A DNA stretch of 30,568 bases from an uncultured Oscillospiraceae bacterium (GCA_900540595.1 UQGL01000028.1:1-30568), one strand, 5' to 3'. Counted from the stretch's first letter, positions 16,371-24,029 are shown. Program-made: numbers and translations. The notes: generated by a model not told the origin, from the letters alone.

Positions 16371-17345
16371 ATGCAGCTACGCAACCTACAAATCCCCGCA
16401 GGTGCGGTTTTTGCACCGATGGCGGGGCTGACCGATGCGGCGTGCCGCCATTTGATGGCGGACCACGGCGCGGCCTGGACCGTCAGCGAGATGGCAAGCG
16501 CCAAGGCGCTGACCTTCGGCGACCGCAAATCGCTGGAGCTTTTGCAGGACAAGCACCCCCACGGCCTGTATGCCATCCAGCTTTTCGGCGCAGAGCCGGA
16601 AACACTGGAAAAGGCAATACTCTTTGTCCGGGAAAAGGGCGTCCGGTTTGATATGCTCGACATCAATATGGGCTGCCCGGCGCCCAAGATCACCGGCAGC
16701 GGCGCGGGCAGTAAGCTGCTGCTCGACCCGCCGCTCTGCGGGCAGATGGTTGCCGCTGCCCGCCGGGCGCTGGGCGAGGATACCCCGCTGACCGTCAAGA
16801 TGCGCATCGGCTGGGACGCCGACCACATGACCGGCGTGGAGGTTGCAAAACAGGTCGAGGCCAACGGTGCGGATCTCATCGCCGTACACGGCCGCACGCG
16901 GGAGCAGATGTATATCCCGCCCATCGACACGGCGGCGATCGCGGCCATCAAGCAGGCAGTGTCCGTTCCGGTGCTGGCCAACGGCGATGTGACCACCGCC
17001 GACGGTGCGCTCACCTTATTAAAAGAGACCGGCTGTGACGGCGTTATGATCGGGCGCGGCGCGCTGGGCGACCCATGGCTGTTTGAGCAGGTCCGCGCGG
17101 CGATTTTGGGTGAGGAACGCCCGCCCGAGCCGACGCTGAACCAGCGCATGAGCACCCTGCGCGCGCAGATCTATGAAATGTGCGAGGAAAAAGGCGAGTG
17201 GGCCGCCATGCCGCAGGCCCGCAGCCAGGCCATGCACTATATGAAGGGCCTGCGCGGGGCCGCCGCCCTGCGGCGCTACTGCTCAATGCTGGAGCATTTT
17301 ACCGATGTGGACACATTGATCGATGCGGTGTACAAATTACAGTAG
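16371..17345 (+). CDS. dusB: tRNA-dihydrouridine synthase
   Basis: A 324-residue FMN enzyme of the DusB group, which reduces uridines in the tRNA D-loop. The TIM barrel opens with VFAPMAGLTDAACR. The active-site cysteine is Cys102 in NMGCPAPKI, followed by GSGAGSKLL; KMRIGWD and VHGRTREQMY bind FMN and RNA, and GDVTTADGAL plus MIGRGALGDPWLF close the phosphate site. AGAAAGGG lies ahead of ATG 16371. It stands alone between two repeat-filled gaps. The GC-rich repeat before it hides any promoter. In many Firmicutes dusB lies beside lysS or greA, which is not the case here. Confidence 0.96.
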   Translation: MQLRNLQIPAGAVFAPMAGLTDAACRHLMADHGAAWTVSEMASAKALTFGDRKSLELLQDKHPHGLYAIQLFGAEPETLEKAILFVREKGVRFDMLDINMGCPAPKITGSGAGSKLLLDPPLCGQMVAAARRALGEDTPLTVKMRIGWDADHMTGVEVAKQVEANGADLIAVHGRTREQMYIPPIDTAAIAAIKQAVSVPVLANGDVTTADGALTLLKETGCDGVMIGRGALGDPWLFEQVRAAILGEERPPEPTLNQRMSTLRAQIYEMCEEKGEWAAMPQARSQAMHYMKGLRGAAALRRYCSMLEHFTDVDTLIDAVYKLQ

Positions 17346-17455
17346 GGGAGGGATTCATCCCTCCCGTGCGTGTTCCCGCTGCCGCAAACGGCCCGGGAGG
17401 CATGAATGCCTCCCCTACAAACCATCTTGTAGGGGGCGGCGTCCCCGACGCCCCG
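17343..17455. repeat. Palindromic repeats between convergent dusB and yfbR
   Basis: Two pieces: an outer inverted repeat formed by gtaggggaggcattcat-like arms (17343-17367 and 17393-17417, with gggaggcatgaatgcctccc as a perfect inner palindrome), and 17429-17454, the reverse complement of the ggggcgtcg... unit at 16231-16256 with one mismatch. Since dusB and the nucleotidase gene converge here, the hairpins may also serve as the shared end of both transcripts. Confidence 0.7.
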
Positions 17456-17462
17456 CAGGCAG

Positions 17463-18065
17463 TCAGAACCGTCCTCTTGTCAATTCATCCAGATTCTGCT
17501 CATAACAGGGCAGCATGTGCGCGATAAAATATTCTGCCTCGGGGCAGTTCATGGCGTGCAGGGCGTCCATCTGCTGGGTGCGGGCGGCCTCAAACTCGCG
17601 GTTGCCGCCGCGGTCCTCCTCAATGCACTTGATGATGGCCGAAAGCCGGTCTGCCGCCTTTAAAATCTTGCGCTCGGCATCGTTCAGCACGCTGCCGGTC
17701 AGCCAGGCCTGCGTCTCGGCCTGCAGCTCGGCGGGCTGCAGGCTGGCCATAACGCGGGCGCTCTCATGCTCCACAGCCTTGTAGGCGGTGCGCAGGGCAT
17801 CGTTTTTGTACTTGACGGGCGTGGGCATGTCGCCGGTCAGGATCTCCGGCGCATCGTGGTAGAGGGCGGCCGTGGCCACAACCTCGGGCCGCAGGGCTGC
17901 GCCGGTGCCGGTGCAGCTTTTGCCGATCAGGCAGAGCGTGTGCGCCAGCATCGCCGTGTCGGCGGTATGCTCGCTCAGCGATTCGGCCCGGGTGCTGCGC
18001 ATCAGGCTCCACCGTGTAATGTATTTCATGCGGCTGAACAGCGCACTGAACGGATAGGTTTTCAT
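17463..18065 (-). CDS. yfbR: HD-domain 5'-deoxynucleotidase, YfbR family
   Basis: A 200-residue protein, the same size as E. coli YfbR (199). The start at 18065 is fixed by ACCTCC on the plus strand (18075-18080), a strong site 9 bases before ATG; a longer frame exists but has no site. Residues known to matter in YfbR are in the same places: Arg18-Trp19 (RWSLMR), His33 (SEHTAD), the HD pair His70-Asp71 (YHDAPEILTGDMPTPVKY), and a later Asp in KAADRLSA. The enzyme cleaves 5' phosphates from deoxyribonucleoside monophosphates, which balances the dNTP supply; a link to the nearby polA is only thematic. Its promoter overlaps that of the divergent yfhO-type gene. Confidence 0.94.
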   Translation of the reverse strand: MKTYPFSALFSRMKYITRWSLMRSTRAESLSEHTADTAMLAHTLCLIGKSCTGTGAALRPEVVATAALYHDAPEILTGDMPTPVKYKNDALRTAYKAVEHESARVMASLQPAELQAETQAWLTGSVLNDAERKILKAADRLSAIIKCIEEDRGGNREFEAARTQQMDALHAMNCPEAEYFIAHMLPCYEQNLDELTRGRF

Positions 18066-18084
18066 CTTCACTTGACCTCCGGTT

Positions 18085-18118
18085 TGTGGTATACTGGGGT
18101 TGCTTTCAGTATACCACA
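18085..18118. promoter_or_regulatory. Perfect inverted repeat containing two face-to-face extended -10 elements
   Basis: TGTGGTATACTG at 18085-18096 and its exact complement CAGTATACCACA at 18107-18118 enclose 10 bases. Each arm is an extended -10 (TGg-TATACT), the left pointing right to the YfhO gene, the right pointing left to yfbR. Initiation points would almost coincide near 18101. It may alternatively be the operator of a dimeric regulator; both roles could hold at once. Confidence 0.6.
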
Positions 18119-18152
18119 ACTTTTTGAAATGTGAGGCCCCATAAAGGGTACT

Positions 18153-20489
18153 ATGAAAAAATCTGATACAAAATCGAATTACTGGCGGGTGTTCGCGCTC
18201 TGCTTTTTAACGGCGGTGCTGCTGTTTTTGCCGCACTGCATCATAGATGCGGCTGCGGGCGGCGGGTATTTCCACTATGCAGGGGACTTTAACGACCAGC
18301 AGATCAACTTTTACCAGTACGCCAACGCCTTTGTCAAGCAGGGCGGCACCTTCAGCTGGGCTACCGATCTGGGCAGTGGGTTTGTGAACTCCTACTCGTT
18401 CTATCTTTTAGGAAGCCCGTTTTTCTGGCTGTCGCTGGCGCTGCCTGCGCGGCTTATGCCGTGGGCGATGGTGCCGCTGCTCTGCCTGAAAATGGCGGTG
18501 GCCGGCGGCGGTGCCTACCTTTGGGCGCGCCGCTGGGTGCGGGAGGAAGGCTGGTCGATGCTGGCCGGCTGTCTGTATGCGTTTTCAGGGTTCAGCATCT
18601 ACAACATCTTCTTCAACCACTTTCTGGATGTTGTGGCGCTCTTTCCCTATTTGCTGGCCGCGCTGGATGACGCCGCCATCGACGGCAAAAAGGGGCGCTT
18701 CCCGTTCTGGGTCGCGCTCAACCTGCTCAACAACTATTTCTTTTTTGCCGGGCAAGCGGTGTTCCTTATCATCTATTTCTTCTGTATGGTCGCAGGGCGG
18801 CGGTACAGGATCGGCCTGCGCCGCTTTGCCGCCCTTGCGTGGGAGACAGCGCTCGGCTGCGCGTGCGGCTGTCTGCTGCTGCTGCCCGCCGGGCTTTCGC
18901 TTTTGCAGAACCCGCGCACCATCGACCCGTTTACCGGGTACGGCTACCTGTTCTACGGCAAATCCCAGCAGTACGGCGCTATTTTTTACAGCCCCTTTCT
19001 GATGCCGGACGCGCCCTATTTCAAGGATATGTTTCAGGAGGGCATCCTCAAGCATACAAGCCTGACGGCCTATCTGCCGCTGGTGGGCGCTGCGGGCGGG
19101 CTGGCCTTCTGCCGCACGCAGGACCGCCACCCCTTCACCCGCATTTTAAAGGTCTGCGTGGTCTGCGCCTTTGTGCCGGTGCTGAACAGCGCGTTCTACG
19201 CCCTTAATTCCAGCTTTTACGCGCGATGGTACTATATGCCGATCCTTGTGCTGTGCGGTGCCACCTGCTGCCTGATCTCCCGCCCGGCACTGGCCGAGCG
19301 CAGCCTGCCGCGCGCCTTTGGGCTGACGACCTTCATCACGCTGACGGCGGCGGTCTTTGCCGTGCTGCCCAACAAGGACAGTGACGGCAGCTTCTGCCTT
19401 GGCGTGCTGGAGGAGCCTGCCCGGTTCTGGGCGCTGTTCGGCGTGACGGTGCTGGGCATCGTCCTTTTTGGGCTGCTCTGGCATTTCTGCCGCCGCAAGC
19501 GGCAGTGGAGCCGGATCCTGCTGGCCGGTGTGCTGGGCTTCAGCCTTGTGTACGGCTCGCTGCATCTCTCCCTGACGAAATACGCCCAGTGGGATGTGGA
19601 CGGCAACCTTATTGCCGAGACATACGACTCCGCCGATGCGGTCGCGGCCGCCCTGCCGGACGATGCTTTCTACCGGATCGATGCCTACGGCGCGCACAAC
19701 AATCTGGGGCTGTGGTTCGACCGCAGCTGCCTGCAGTTCTTCAACTCGACCGTAGCCCCGAGCATCATGGAGTTTTACCCCGCTGTGGGCGTCAAGCGCG
19801 ATGTCAATTCCAAGCCGGACGCTGCCAACTATGCGCTGCGCGGGCTGCTGAGCGTGCGCTACACGCTGACCGCCCGTGACAAGGTGAGCGACTGGGAGAA
19901 ACAGGCCCTGCCCGGTTGGACAAAATACGCCGAAACAGACGCTTATGTGATTTATGAGAATGAAAACTGGGTGCCGATGGGCTTTACCTATGACTACTAT
20001 GTGACTGCCGACCAGCTGGAGCGGGTGGGGGAGGAGGAGCGCGCCCAGATCCTTTGCCGTGCCCTGCTGCTGGATGAGGATCAGATCTCGGCCTTCGGCA
20101 GTCTGCTGCGCCCCCTGCCCGATGCGGAGCTGACCCGCCGCAGCGAGGAGGCCTACGCCGCCGACTGTGCCGACCGCCGCGCGGCCGCCGTGGCGGAGTT
20201 TACCGCCACAAGAACCGGCTTTACCGCCAAAACCGACTATGATACCGATGCGCTGGTGTTTTTCAGCGTGCCCTATGACGATGGCTTCACCGCCGCTGTC
20301 AACGGCGAGCCAGCCGCCATCGAAAAGGTCGATAACGGTATGATGGCCGTGTATGTGCCCGCCGGGGAAAATGAGATAGAATTTACCTACCATACGCCGG
20401 GGCTGAAGATTTCGGCGGCAGTCAGTGCCGCGGCACTTGCAGTGTATGGAGTGTATTTGGGAATTTTGCGGAAGAAAAAGAGGGCATAA
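18153..20489 (+). CDS. YfhO-family membrane protein (putative GT-C-type glycosyltransferase)
   Basis: A 778-residue integral membrane protein. A first segment at about 12-30 is followed by the conserved outer loop GGYFHYAGDFNDQQINFY, where the Asp after AG lies in the place of the GT-C metal or catalytic loop, then about ten more hydrophobic segments up to residue 470. An extracytoplasmic domain (about 475-740) with YDSADAVAAALPDDAFYRID follows, and a last membrane helix ends in RKKKRA. YfhO proteins of Bacillus and Listeria help to glycosylate lipoteichoic or wall teichoic acids from undecaprenyl-phosphate sugars. It may therefore decorate a wall polymer, perhaps the one from the first operon, but it lies outside it. 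A start site with weak Shine-Dalgarno match (AAAGGG) precedes ATG 18153. Confidence 0.88.
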   Translation: MKKSDTKSNYWRVFALCFLTAVLLFLPHCIIDAAAGGGYFHYAGDFNDQQINFYQYANAFVKQGGTFSWATDLGSGFVNSYSFYLLGSPFFWLSLALPARLMPWAMVPLLCLKMAVAGGGAYLWARRWVREEGWSMLAGCLYAFSGFSIYNIFFNHFLDVVALFPYLLAALDDAAIDGKKGRFPFWVALNLLNNYFFFAGQAVFLIIYFFCMVAGRRYRIGLRRFAALAWETALGCACGCLLLLPAGLSLLQNPRTIDPFTGYGYLFYGKSQQYGAIFYSPFLMPDAPYFKDMFQEGILKHTSLTAYLPLVGAAGGLAFCRTQDRHPFTRILKVCVVCAFVPVLNSAFYALNSSFYARWYYMPILVLCGATCCLISRPALAERSLPRAFGLTTFITLTAAVFAVLPNKDSDGSFCLGVLEEPARFWALFGVTVLGIVLFGLLWHFCRRKRQWSRILLAGVLGFSLVYGSLHLSLTKYAQWDVDGNLIAETYDSADAVAAALPDDAFYRIDAYGAHNNLGLWFDRSCLQFFNSTVAPSIMEFYPAVGVKRDVNSKPDAANYALRGLLSVRYTLTARDKVSDWEKQALPGWTKYAETDAYVIYENENWVPMGFTYDYYVTADQLERVGEEERAQILCRALLLDEDQISAFGSLLRPLPDAELTRRSEEAYAADCADRRAAAVAEFTATRTGFTAKTDYDTDALVFFSVPYDDGFTAAVNGEPAAIEKVDNGMMAVYVPAGENEIEFTYHTPGLKISAAVSAAALAVYGVYLGILRKKKRA

Positions 20490-20817
20490 TGGCAAATGCG
20501 GCGCGAAAGGGAAGTTTGCAATAGAGGCAAACGACCCGGGGCGTCGAGGACGCCGCCCCCTACAACTAAAGGATAAAGGAGTTCTAAAGGCACAGTGCGG
20601 CGGCTTGAGGGCAGGCCGCCCTACAACTGTAGGCATACGGGGGCAAGGGAGGGCTGCAGCCTTCCCCTGACGGCGCGGGCGGAGCAGAGCCCCGCCCCTA
20701 CGCACATCCCATTCCCACTGCGGGGGTTCGGGGGAACCCCCGACTCAAAAGTGGAGCAAGGCCAGTAGGCGTTAAGCGCGAACAGTAATACTGCGTTCGC
20801 GTAGCCGGAGGGCCTTG
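20490..20817. repeat. Gene-free stretch of dispersed palindromic repeats
   Basis: Units seen are ggggcgtcgaggacgccgcc with tail (20538-20563, identical to 16231-16256), ggcggcttgagggcaggccgccctac (20600-20625), gggcggagcagagccccgcc with tail (20677-20701, identical to 16315-16339), a gggggttc/gaaccccc hairpin (about 20720-20742), and a cloverleaf-like region bounded by gcaaggcc (20757-20764) and ggccttgc (20811-20818) with an inner cgcgaac/gttcgcg stem. The last does not have tRNA features. No coding region is supported. Confidence 0.7.
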
Positions 20818-20950
20818 CGACTTCCTCTTTGGGGGTCTTGGGGGCGTGCAGCCCCCAAGGCGCGGGTCCGCTGCGTCGCAACAGCGGCAATTTTCTTTGG
20901 TTCTTTCTTTTGTTGGCAAAAGAAAGAATAACCTCCCGGGAGACTGCCGT
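20818..20950. repeat. Long structured repeat, copy 1
   Basis: About 133 bp that recur, inverted, at 30438-30568 with near identity. It contains cttgggggcgtgcagcccccaag (hairpin), cgcgggtccgctgcg, and a perfect 12-bp stem ttctttcttttg/caaaagaaagaa (20901-20928, loop ttgg), and ends in cctcccgggagactgccg. It lies immediately ahead of tex, so tex mRNA may start inside or after it. Confidence 0.8.
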
Positions 20951-20978
20951 TAAAACTTTAGCCGAGAAAGGAAAAACC

Positions 20979-23150
20979 ATGCCAAACCATGCTGAACAAT
21001 TAGCACAAGAACTGAACCTGAGCGTCAAAAACGTGCAGGGCGCGATCGAGCTGATCGATCAGGGCAATACCATTCCGTTCATCGCCCGCTACCGCAAGGA
21101 GGCCACCGGCTCGATGGACGATCAGGTGCTGCGCGATCTGGGCGACCGTCTGGAATATCTGCGCGGCCTCGATAAGCGCAAGGAGGAAGTCACCTCCTCC
21201 ATCACCGAGCAGGGTGCCATGACGCCCGAGCTGACCGCGGCCCTGACCAAGGCCAAAACGCTGGCCGAGGTCGAGGACCTCTACCGCCCCTACAAGCCCA
21301 AGCGCAAGACCCGCGCCAGCATTGCCAAGGCGCGCGGCCTGCAGCCGCTGGCCGATGCGATTTTGCAGCAGGATGCCGCGTTCGACCCTGAAAAAGCCGC
21401 CGCCGCGTACCTCAATGATGAGGTGCCCGATGCCGCCGCCGCGCTGGCAGGTGCGCAGGACATCATTGCCGAGGCTGTCTCCGATGATGCTGCCTGCCGC
21501 GCCGAGCTGCGCCGCTACTACCGCGCGTTTGGCCGCATCGCCAGCGCCAAGGCCAAGGACGAGGACAGCGTCTACGCCCAGTATTACGACTTTGCCGAGC
21601 CGCTGAACAAGATCCCCGGCCACCGTGTGCTGGCGCTGGACCGCGGCGAGCGCGAGGGCTTTTTGAAGGTCGGCATTCAGGTCGATGCCGAGCGCGCAGC
21701 GGGCATCGTCAGCTGGATGTTTGCCCGCAAAAAGACCGGCGGTGCCAGCGCGGCGGTTGTGGACGCCGCCGCCCGCGATGCCTACAGCCGCCTGATCCAC
21801 CCCAGCCTTGAAAACGAGCTGCGCAGCGAGCTGTCGGCCGCCGCCGCTGAGGGTGCGATCAAGGTCTTTGGCGACAACCTGCGCCAGCTGCTGCTGCAGC
21901 CGCCCATCCGCGGCAAAACGGTCATGGGGCTTGACCCCGGCTACCGCATGGGCTGCAAGGTGGCAGTCGTGGATCCCACCGGTAAGGTGCTGGACACGAA
22001 TGTCGTCTACCCTGTGCCCGAGTTCAAGCGGGTGGATCAGGCCAAAAAGACCATCAAGGCGATGGTTTTGAAGAACGACGTCGAGGTCATGGCCATCGGC
22101 AACGGCACGGCCGGCCATGAAACCGAGGAGTTTGCCGCCGAGGTCATCCGCGAGCTGGCCGAGGAAAAGAACCTGCACCTGCAGTATATGGTCGTCAGCG
22201 AAGCCGGTGCCTCGGTCTATTCGGCGTCCAAGCTGGCCGCCGAGGAGTTCCCGCAGTATGATGTCAATCTGCGCAGCGCCGTGTCGATCGCCCGCCGCCT
22301 GCAGGACCCGCTGGCCGAGCTGGTCAAGATCGACCCCAAGGCGGTCGGCGTCGGTCAGTACCAGCACGACATGCCCCAGAAGCGGCTGAACGAGACGCTG
22401 GACGGCGTGGTTGAGGACTGCGTGAACTCGGTCGGCGTGGACCTGAACACCGCCTCTGCGCCGCTGCTGCGCCGCGTGGCGGGCGTCAGCGCGGCCACGG
22501 CCAAAAACATCGTGGCATGGCGTGAGGAGGAGGGGGCGTTCACCTCCCGCGCCCAGCTGAAAAAGGTCAAGGGTCTCGGCCCCAAGGCGTATGAGCAGTG
22601 CGCGGGCTTCCTGCGGCTGCCCGAGGCCAAGAATCGTCTGGATGCGACCGCCGTCCACCCCGAAAGCTACGCGGCCGCCAAGGCGCTGCTGGACGCCTGC
22701 GGCTACACGGCCGCTGAGATCGGCACCGACCGGCTGGCGGGGCTGCCCGGCGCCGTCAAGGCCAAGGGCGCCGGGACCCTCTGCGCGCTGCTGGGCGTGG
22801 GCGAGCCGACCCTGAACGACATTGTGGCCGAGCTCTGCAAGCCGGGCCGCGATGTCCGCGACAGCCTGCCCAAGCCCCTGCTGCGCAGCGATGTCATGGG
22901 GCTGGACGACCTCAAGCCCGGCATGGAGCTGACCGGCACCGTGCGCAATGTCATCGACTTCGGTGCCTTTGTCGATCTCGGCGTGCATCAGGACGGCCTC
23001 GTCCATGTGTCCCAGATCAGCGATAAATTCATCAAGCACCCGCGCGAGCTGCTCAAGGTGGGCGACATCGTGCGCGTCAAGGTGCTGAGCGTGGATACCG
23101 GCAAAAAGCGCATTGCCCTGACCATGAAGGGTGTACCGCAGCAAAACTGA
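20979..23150 (+). CDS. tex: Tex family RNA-binding transcription accessory protein
   Basis: A 723-residue protein, as usual for Tex. ATG 20979 follows GAGAAAGGA; the frame runs further upstream but through the repeat. In order: the N-terminal helical domain with TIPFIARYRKEATGSMDD and YRPYKPKRKTRA, a YqgF-like RNase H fold starting at VMGLDPGYRMGCKVAVVD, the helix-hairpin-helix region VGVDLNTASAPLLRRVAGVS with FTSRAQLKKVKGLGPKAYEQ, and a C-terminal S1 domain (GMELTGTVRNVIDFGAFVDL to ITLTMK-like IALTMK). Tex binds nucleic acid and elongating RNA polymerase in the cytoplasm. It is monocistronic here; the gene downstream has its own promoter. Confidence 0.97.
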   Translation: MPNHAEQLAQELNLSVKNVQGAIELIDQGNTIPFIARYRKEATGSMDDQVLRDLGDRLEYLRGLDKRKEEVTSSITEQGAMTPELTAALTKAKTLAEVEDLYRPYKPKRKTRASIAKARGLQPLADAILQQDAAFDPEKAAAAYLNDEVPDAAAALAGAQDIIAEAVSDDAACRAELRRYYRAFGRIASAKAKDEDSVYAQYYDFAEPLNKIPGHRVLALDRGEREGFLKVGIQVDAERAAGIVSWMFARKKTGGASAAVVDAAARDAYSRLIHPSLENELRSELSAAAAEGAIKVFGDNLRQLLLQPPIRGKTVMGLDPGYRMGCKVAVVDPTGKVLDTNVVYPVPEFKRVDQAKKTIKAMVLKNDVEVMAIGNGTAGHETEEFAAEVIRELAEEKNLHLQYMVVSEAGASVYSASKLAAEEFPQYDVNLRSAVSIARRLQDPLAELVKIDPKAVGVGQYQHDMPQKRLNETLDGVVEDCVNSVGVDLNTASAPLLRRVAGVSAATAKNIVAWREEEGAFTSRAQLKKVKGLGPKAYEQCAGFLRLPEAKNRLDATAVHPESYAAAKALLDACGYTAAEIGTDRLAGLPGAVKAKGAGTLCALLGVGEPTLNDIVAELCKPGRDVRDSLPKPLLRSDVMGLDDLKPGMELTGTVRNVIDFGAFVDLGVHQDGLVHVSQISDKFIKHPRELLKVGDIVRVKVLSVDTGKKRIALTMKGVPQQN

Positions 23151-23433
23151 TACTAAACCGGCGTAAATATATACAATTGTTGCACGCGAATTTACACGGT
23201 GTATGAATTTTTGCGGGACATGTCATACAATGGCATCGAAAAACGACAAATACTTTCAAAAAACATAAAAAAACAACCTTAAAAACATAAATGGTGTGAA
23301 CAAATGACCCCCGACCCAGCCAAAAGCTGTCATTCTGACCAAAAGCCAAAAATGAAGGATTTTCTCTTTTGTGCAGGAAATGGAAAAAATTCACTTTGTG
23401 CATTATGAACAAAGCAGACGCACATAATTGTGC
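23151..23433. other. AT-rich gene-free stretch
   Basis: About 280 bases between tex and the promoter of the HPr-like gene are far richer in A and T than anything nearby, with runs such as caaaaaacataaaaaaacaac. There is a small palindrome TACACGGTGTA (about 23196-23206). No frame of note and no clear tex terminator were found. It could be a regulatory upstream region; I see nothing else in it. Confidence 0.5.
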
Positions 23434-23439
23434 TATAAT
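23431..23439 (+). promoter_or_regulatory. Extended -10 promoter of the HPr-like gene
   Basis: TGCTATAAT is a perfect extended -10 (TGn-TATAAT). The -35 place, 17 bases upstream, reads AAAGCA, so the promoter would depend on the extended -10 or on an activator. Initiation is expected near 23446, exactly where the leader hairpin starts. Confidence 0.65.
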
Positions 23440-23446
23440 GCACAAT

Positions 23447-23484
23447 GTAAGGAGCGGATAGAGCATGGTGGCTCACCTCCTTAC
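23447..23484 (+). promoter_or_regulatory. Leader hairpin upstream of the HPr-like gene
   Basis: GTAAGGAG (23447-23454) pairs perfectly with CTCCTTAC (23477-23484); inside, GAGC (23461-23464) pairs with GCTC (23471-23474). The stem begins at the expected transcript start and hides an AAGGAG that would otherwise serve a 20-codon frame at 23465. A 5'-end hairpin of this kind may protect the mRNA or control the small frame. Confidence 0.5.
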
Positions 23485-23527
23485 CGCAGGGCTGCACGCC
23501 CGGTTCCGCCCCGGACACCGGTGCTGA
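23465..23527 (+). CDS. Possible 20-residue leader peptide
   Basis: ATG 23465 opens a 20-codon frame (MVAHLLTAGLHARFRPGHRC) ending at TGA 23525-23527, 43 bases before the HPr-like gene. AAGGAG (23449-23454) lies 10 bases upstream but is sequestered in the leader hairpin. The peptide has four arginine or lysine-type residues and three histidines, not a simple run of one amino acid. Coding status is speculative: the stretch is short and overlaps RNA structure that may be the real feature. Confidence 0.25.
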   Translation: MVAHLLTAGLHARFRPGHRC

Positions 23528-23570
23528 AGATGCGGCAGATTGCGTGGGATTATTTCGGAGGTCATTTATT

Positions 23571-23792
23571 ATGGTGAAACAAGTCAAGGTTTCCAATTTT
23601 ACTGAGGTCAAGGGAATCGTGTCTGCTGCCGCCAAGTGCTATAACGATGTCGGCGTGCATGACATGAAGGGCAGCATCGCCGATGCCAAGAGCATTCTGG
23701 GCATGATGAGCCTGGATTACAGCCACCCCGTCAAGATCGTCTGCGAGGACGAGCATGACCTGAATCGCATCGTCAATGCGATCAAGCAGTAA
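23571..23792 (+). CDS. HPr-like protein lacking the phospho-accepting histidine (Crh-like)
   Basis: A 73-residue HPr-fold protein. ATG 23571 follows GGAGGT by 8 bases. The regulatory-serine region AKSILGMMSL matches KSIMGVMSL around Ser46 of Bacillus HPr almost exactly. The active-site loop GIHARPA, however, is absent: the equivalent N-terminal part reads NFTEVKGIVSAAAKCYND, with no His15 and no Arg17. So it cannot pass phosphate from Enzyme I to PTS sugar enzymes but could still be a target of HPr kinase, as Bacillus Crh is. A role in carbon regulation is inferred. It is shorter than HPr (about 88) by loss of the C-terminal end. Single gene with its own promoter and terminator. Confidence 0.85.
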   Translation: MVKQVKVSNFTEVKGIVSAAAKCYNDVGVHDMKGSIADAKSILGMMSLDYSHPVKIVCEDEHDLNRIVNAIKQ

Positions 23793-23801
23793 AAGCAAAC
23801 C

Positions 23802-23838
23802 AACCGCCCTGCAGCAAAACGCCGCAGGGCGGTTTTTT
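23802..23838 (+). terminator. Rho-independent terminator of the HPr-like gene
   Basis: AACCGCCCTGC (23802-23812) pairs with GCAGGGCGGTT (23824-23834), followed by six T (23833-23838). The stem is 11 bp and perfect. Confidence 0.92.
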
Positions 23839-23846
23839 GTTGGTGC

Positions 23847-23900
23847 AAAAAGCCTTCCACCGCGGGGGAAAGCAAGGAGCGCATCACGCCGCTGCGTAAA
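23847..23900. repeat. Degenerate fragment of the intergenic repeat
   Basis: aaaagccttccaccgcgggggaa is like the head unit of the composite repeats at 16136 and 28118, and is followed by ggagcgcatcacgccgctgcg. The remainder up to 24000 is AT-rich and shows no gene. Confidence 0.45.
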
Positions 23901-24000
23901 ATTTTCTGAAAATAGGAACTTTGAAAACGAGAGAAAACAAGAGAATTTGCAAGCATTTGAGAGCAAGCACAGAATAAATTAAAATTCTTGCCAAAAACCG

Positions 24001-24029
24001 TTGACTCTGCACGGCTTTTCTGCTATAAT
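24001..24029 (+). promoter_or_regulatory. Strong promoter of rplM-rpsI
   Basis: TTGACT (24001-24006), a 17-base spacer and TATAAT (24024-24029) with TGC before it make the best promoter in the window, as expected for a ribosomal-protein operon. Confidence 0.92.

Noticed and set aside
18072..18077. TTGACC as a -35 for the rightward YfhO promoter
   Set aside because: It is only 11 bases from the TATACT at 18089, too close for a sigma-70-type promoter; it overlaps the yfbR ribosome binding site.
19146..20705. Minus-strand open frame of 519 codons opposite the YfhO gene and repeats
   Set aside because: Begins in the palindromic repeats and continues antisense to a convincing membrane protein.
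20757..20818. tRNA-like cloverleaf
   Set aside because: The closing stem and one inner stem exist, but there is no GTTCRA T-loop, anticodon arm or CCA-compatible end.
21000..23144. Minus-strand open frame of 714 codons opposite tex
   Set aside because: Mirror of the codon pattern of tex, with repetitive hydrophobic-Gly-His composition; not a gene.
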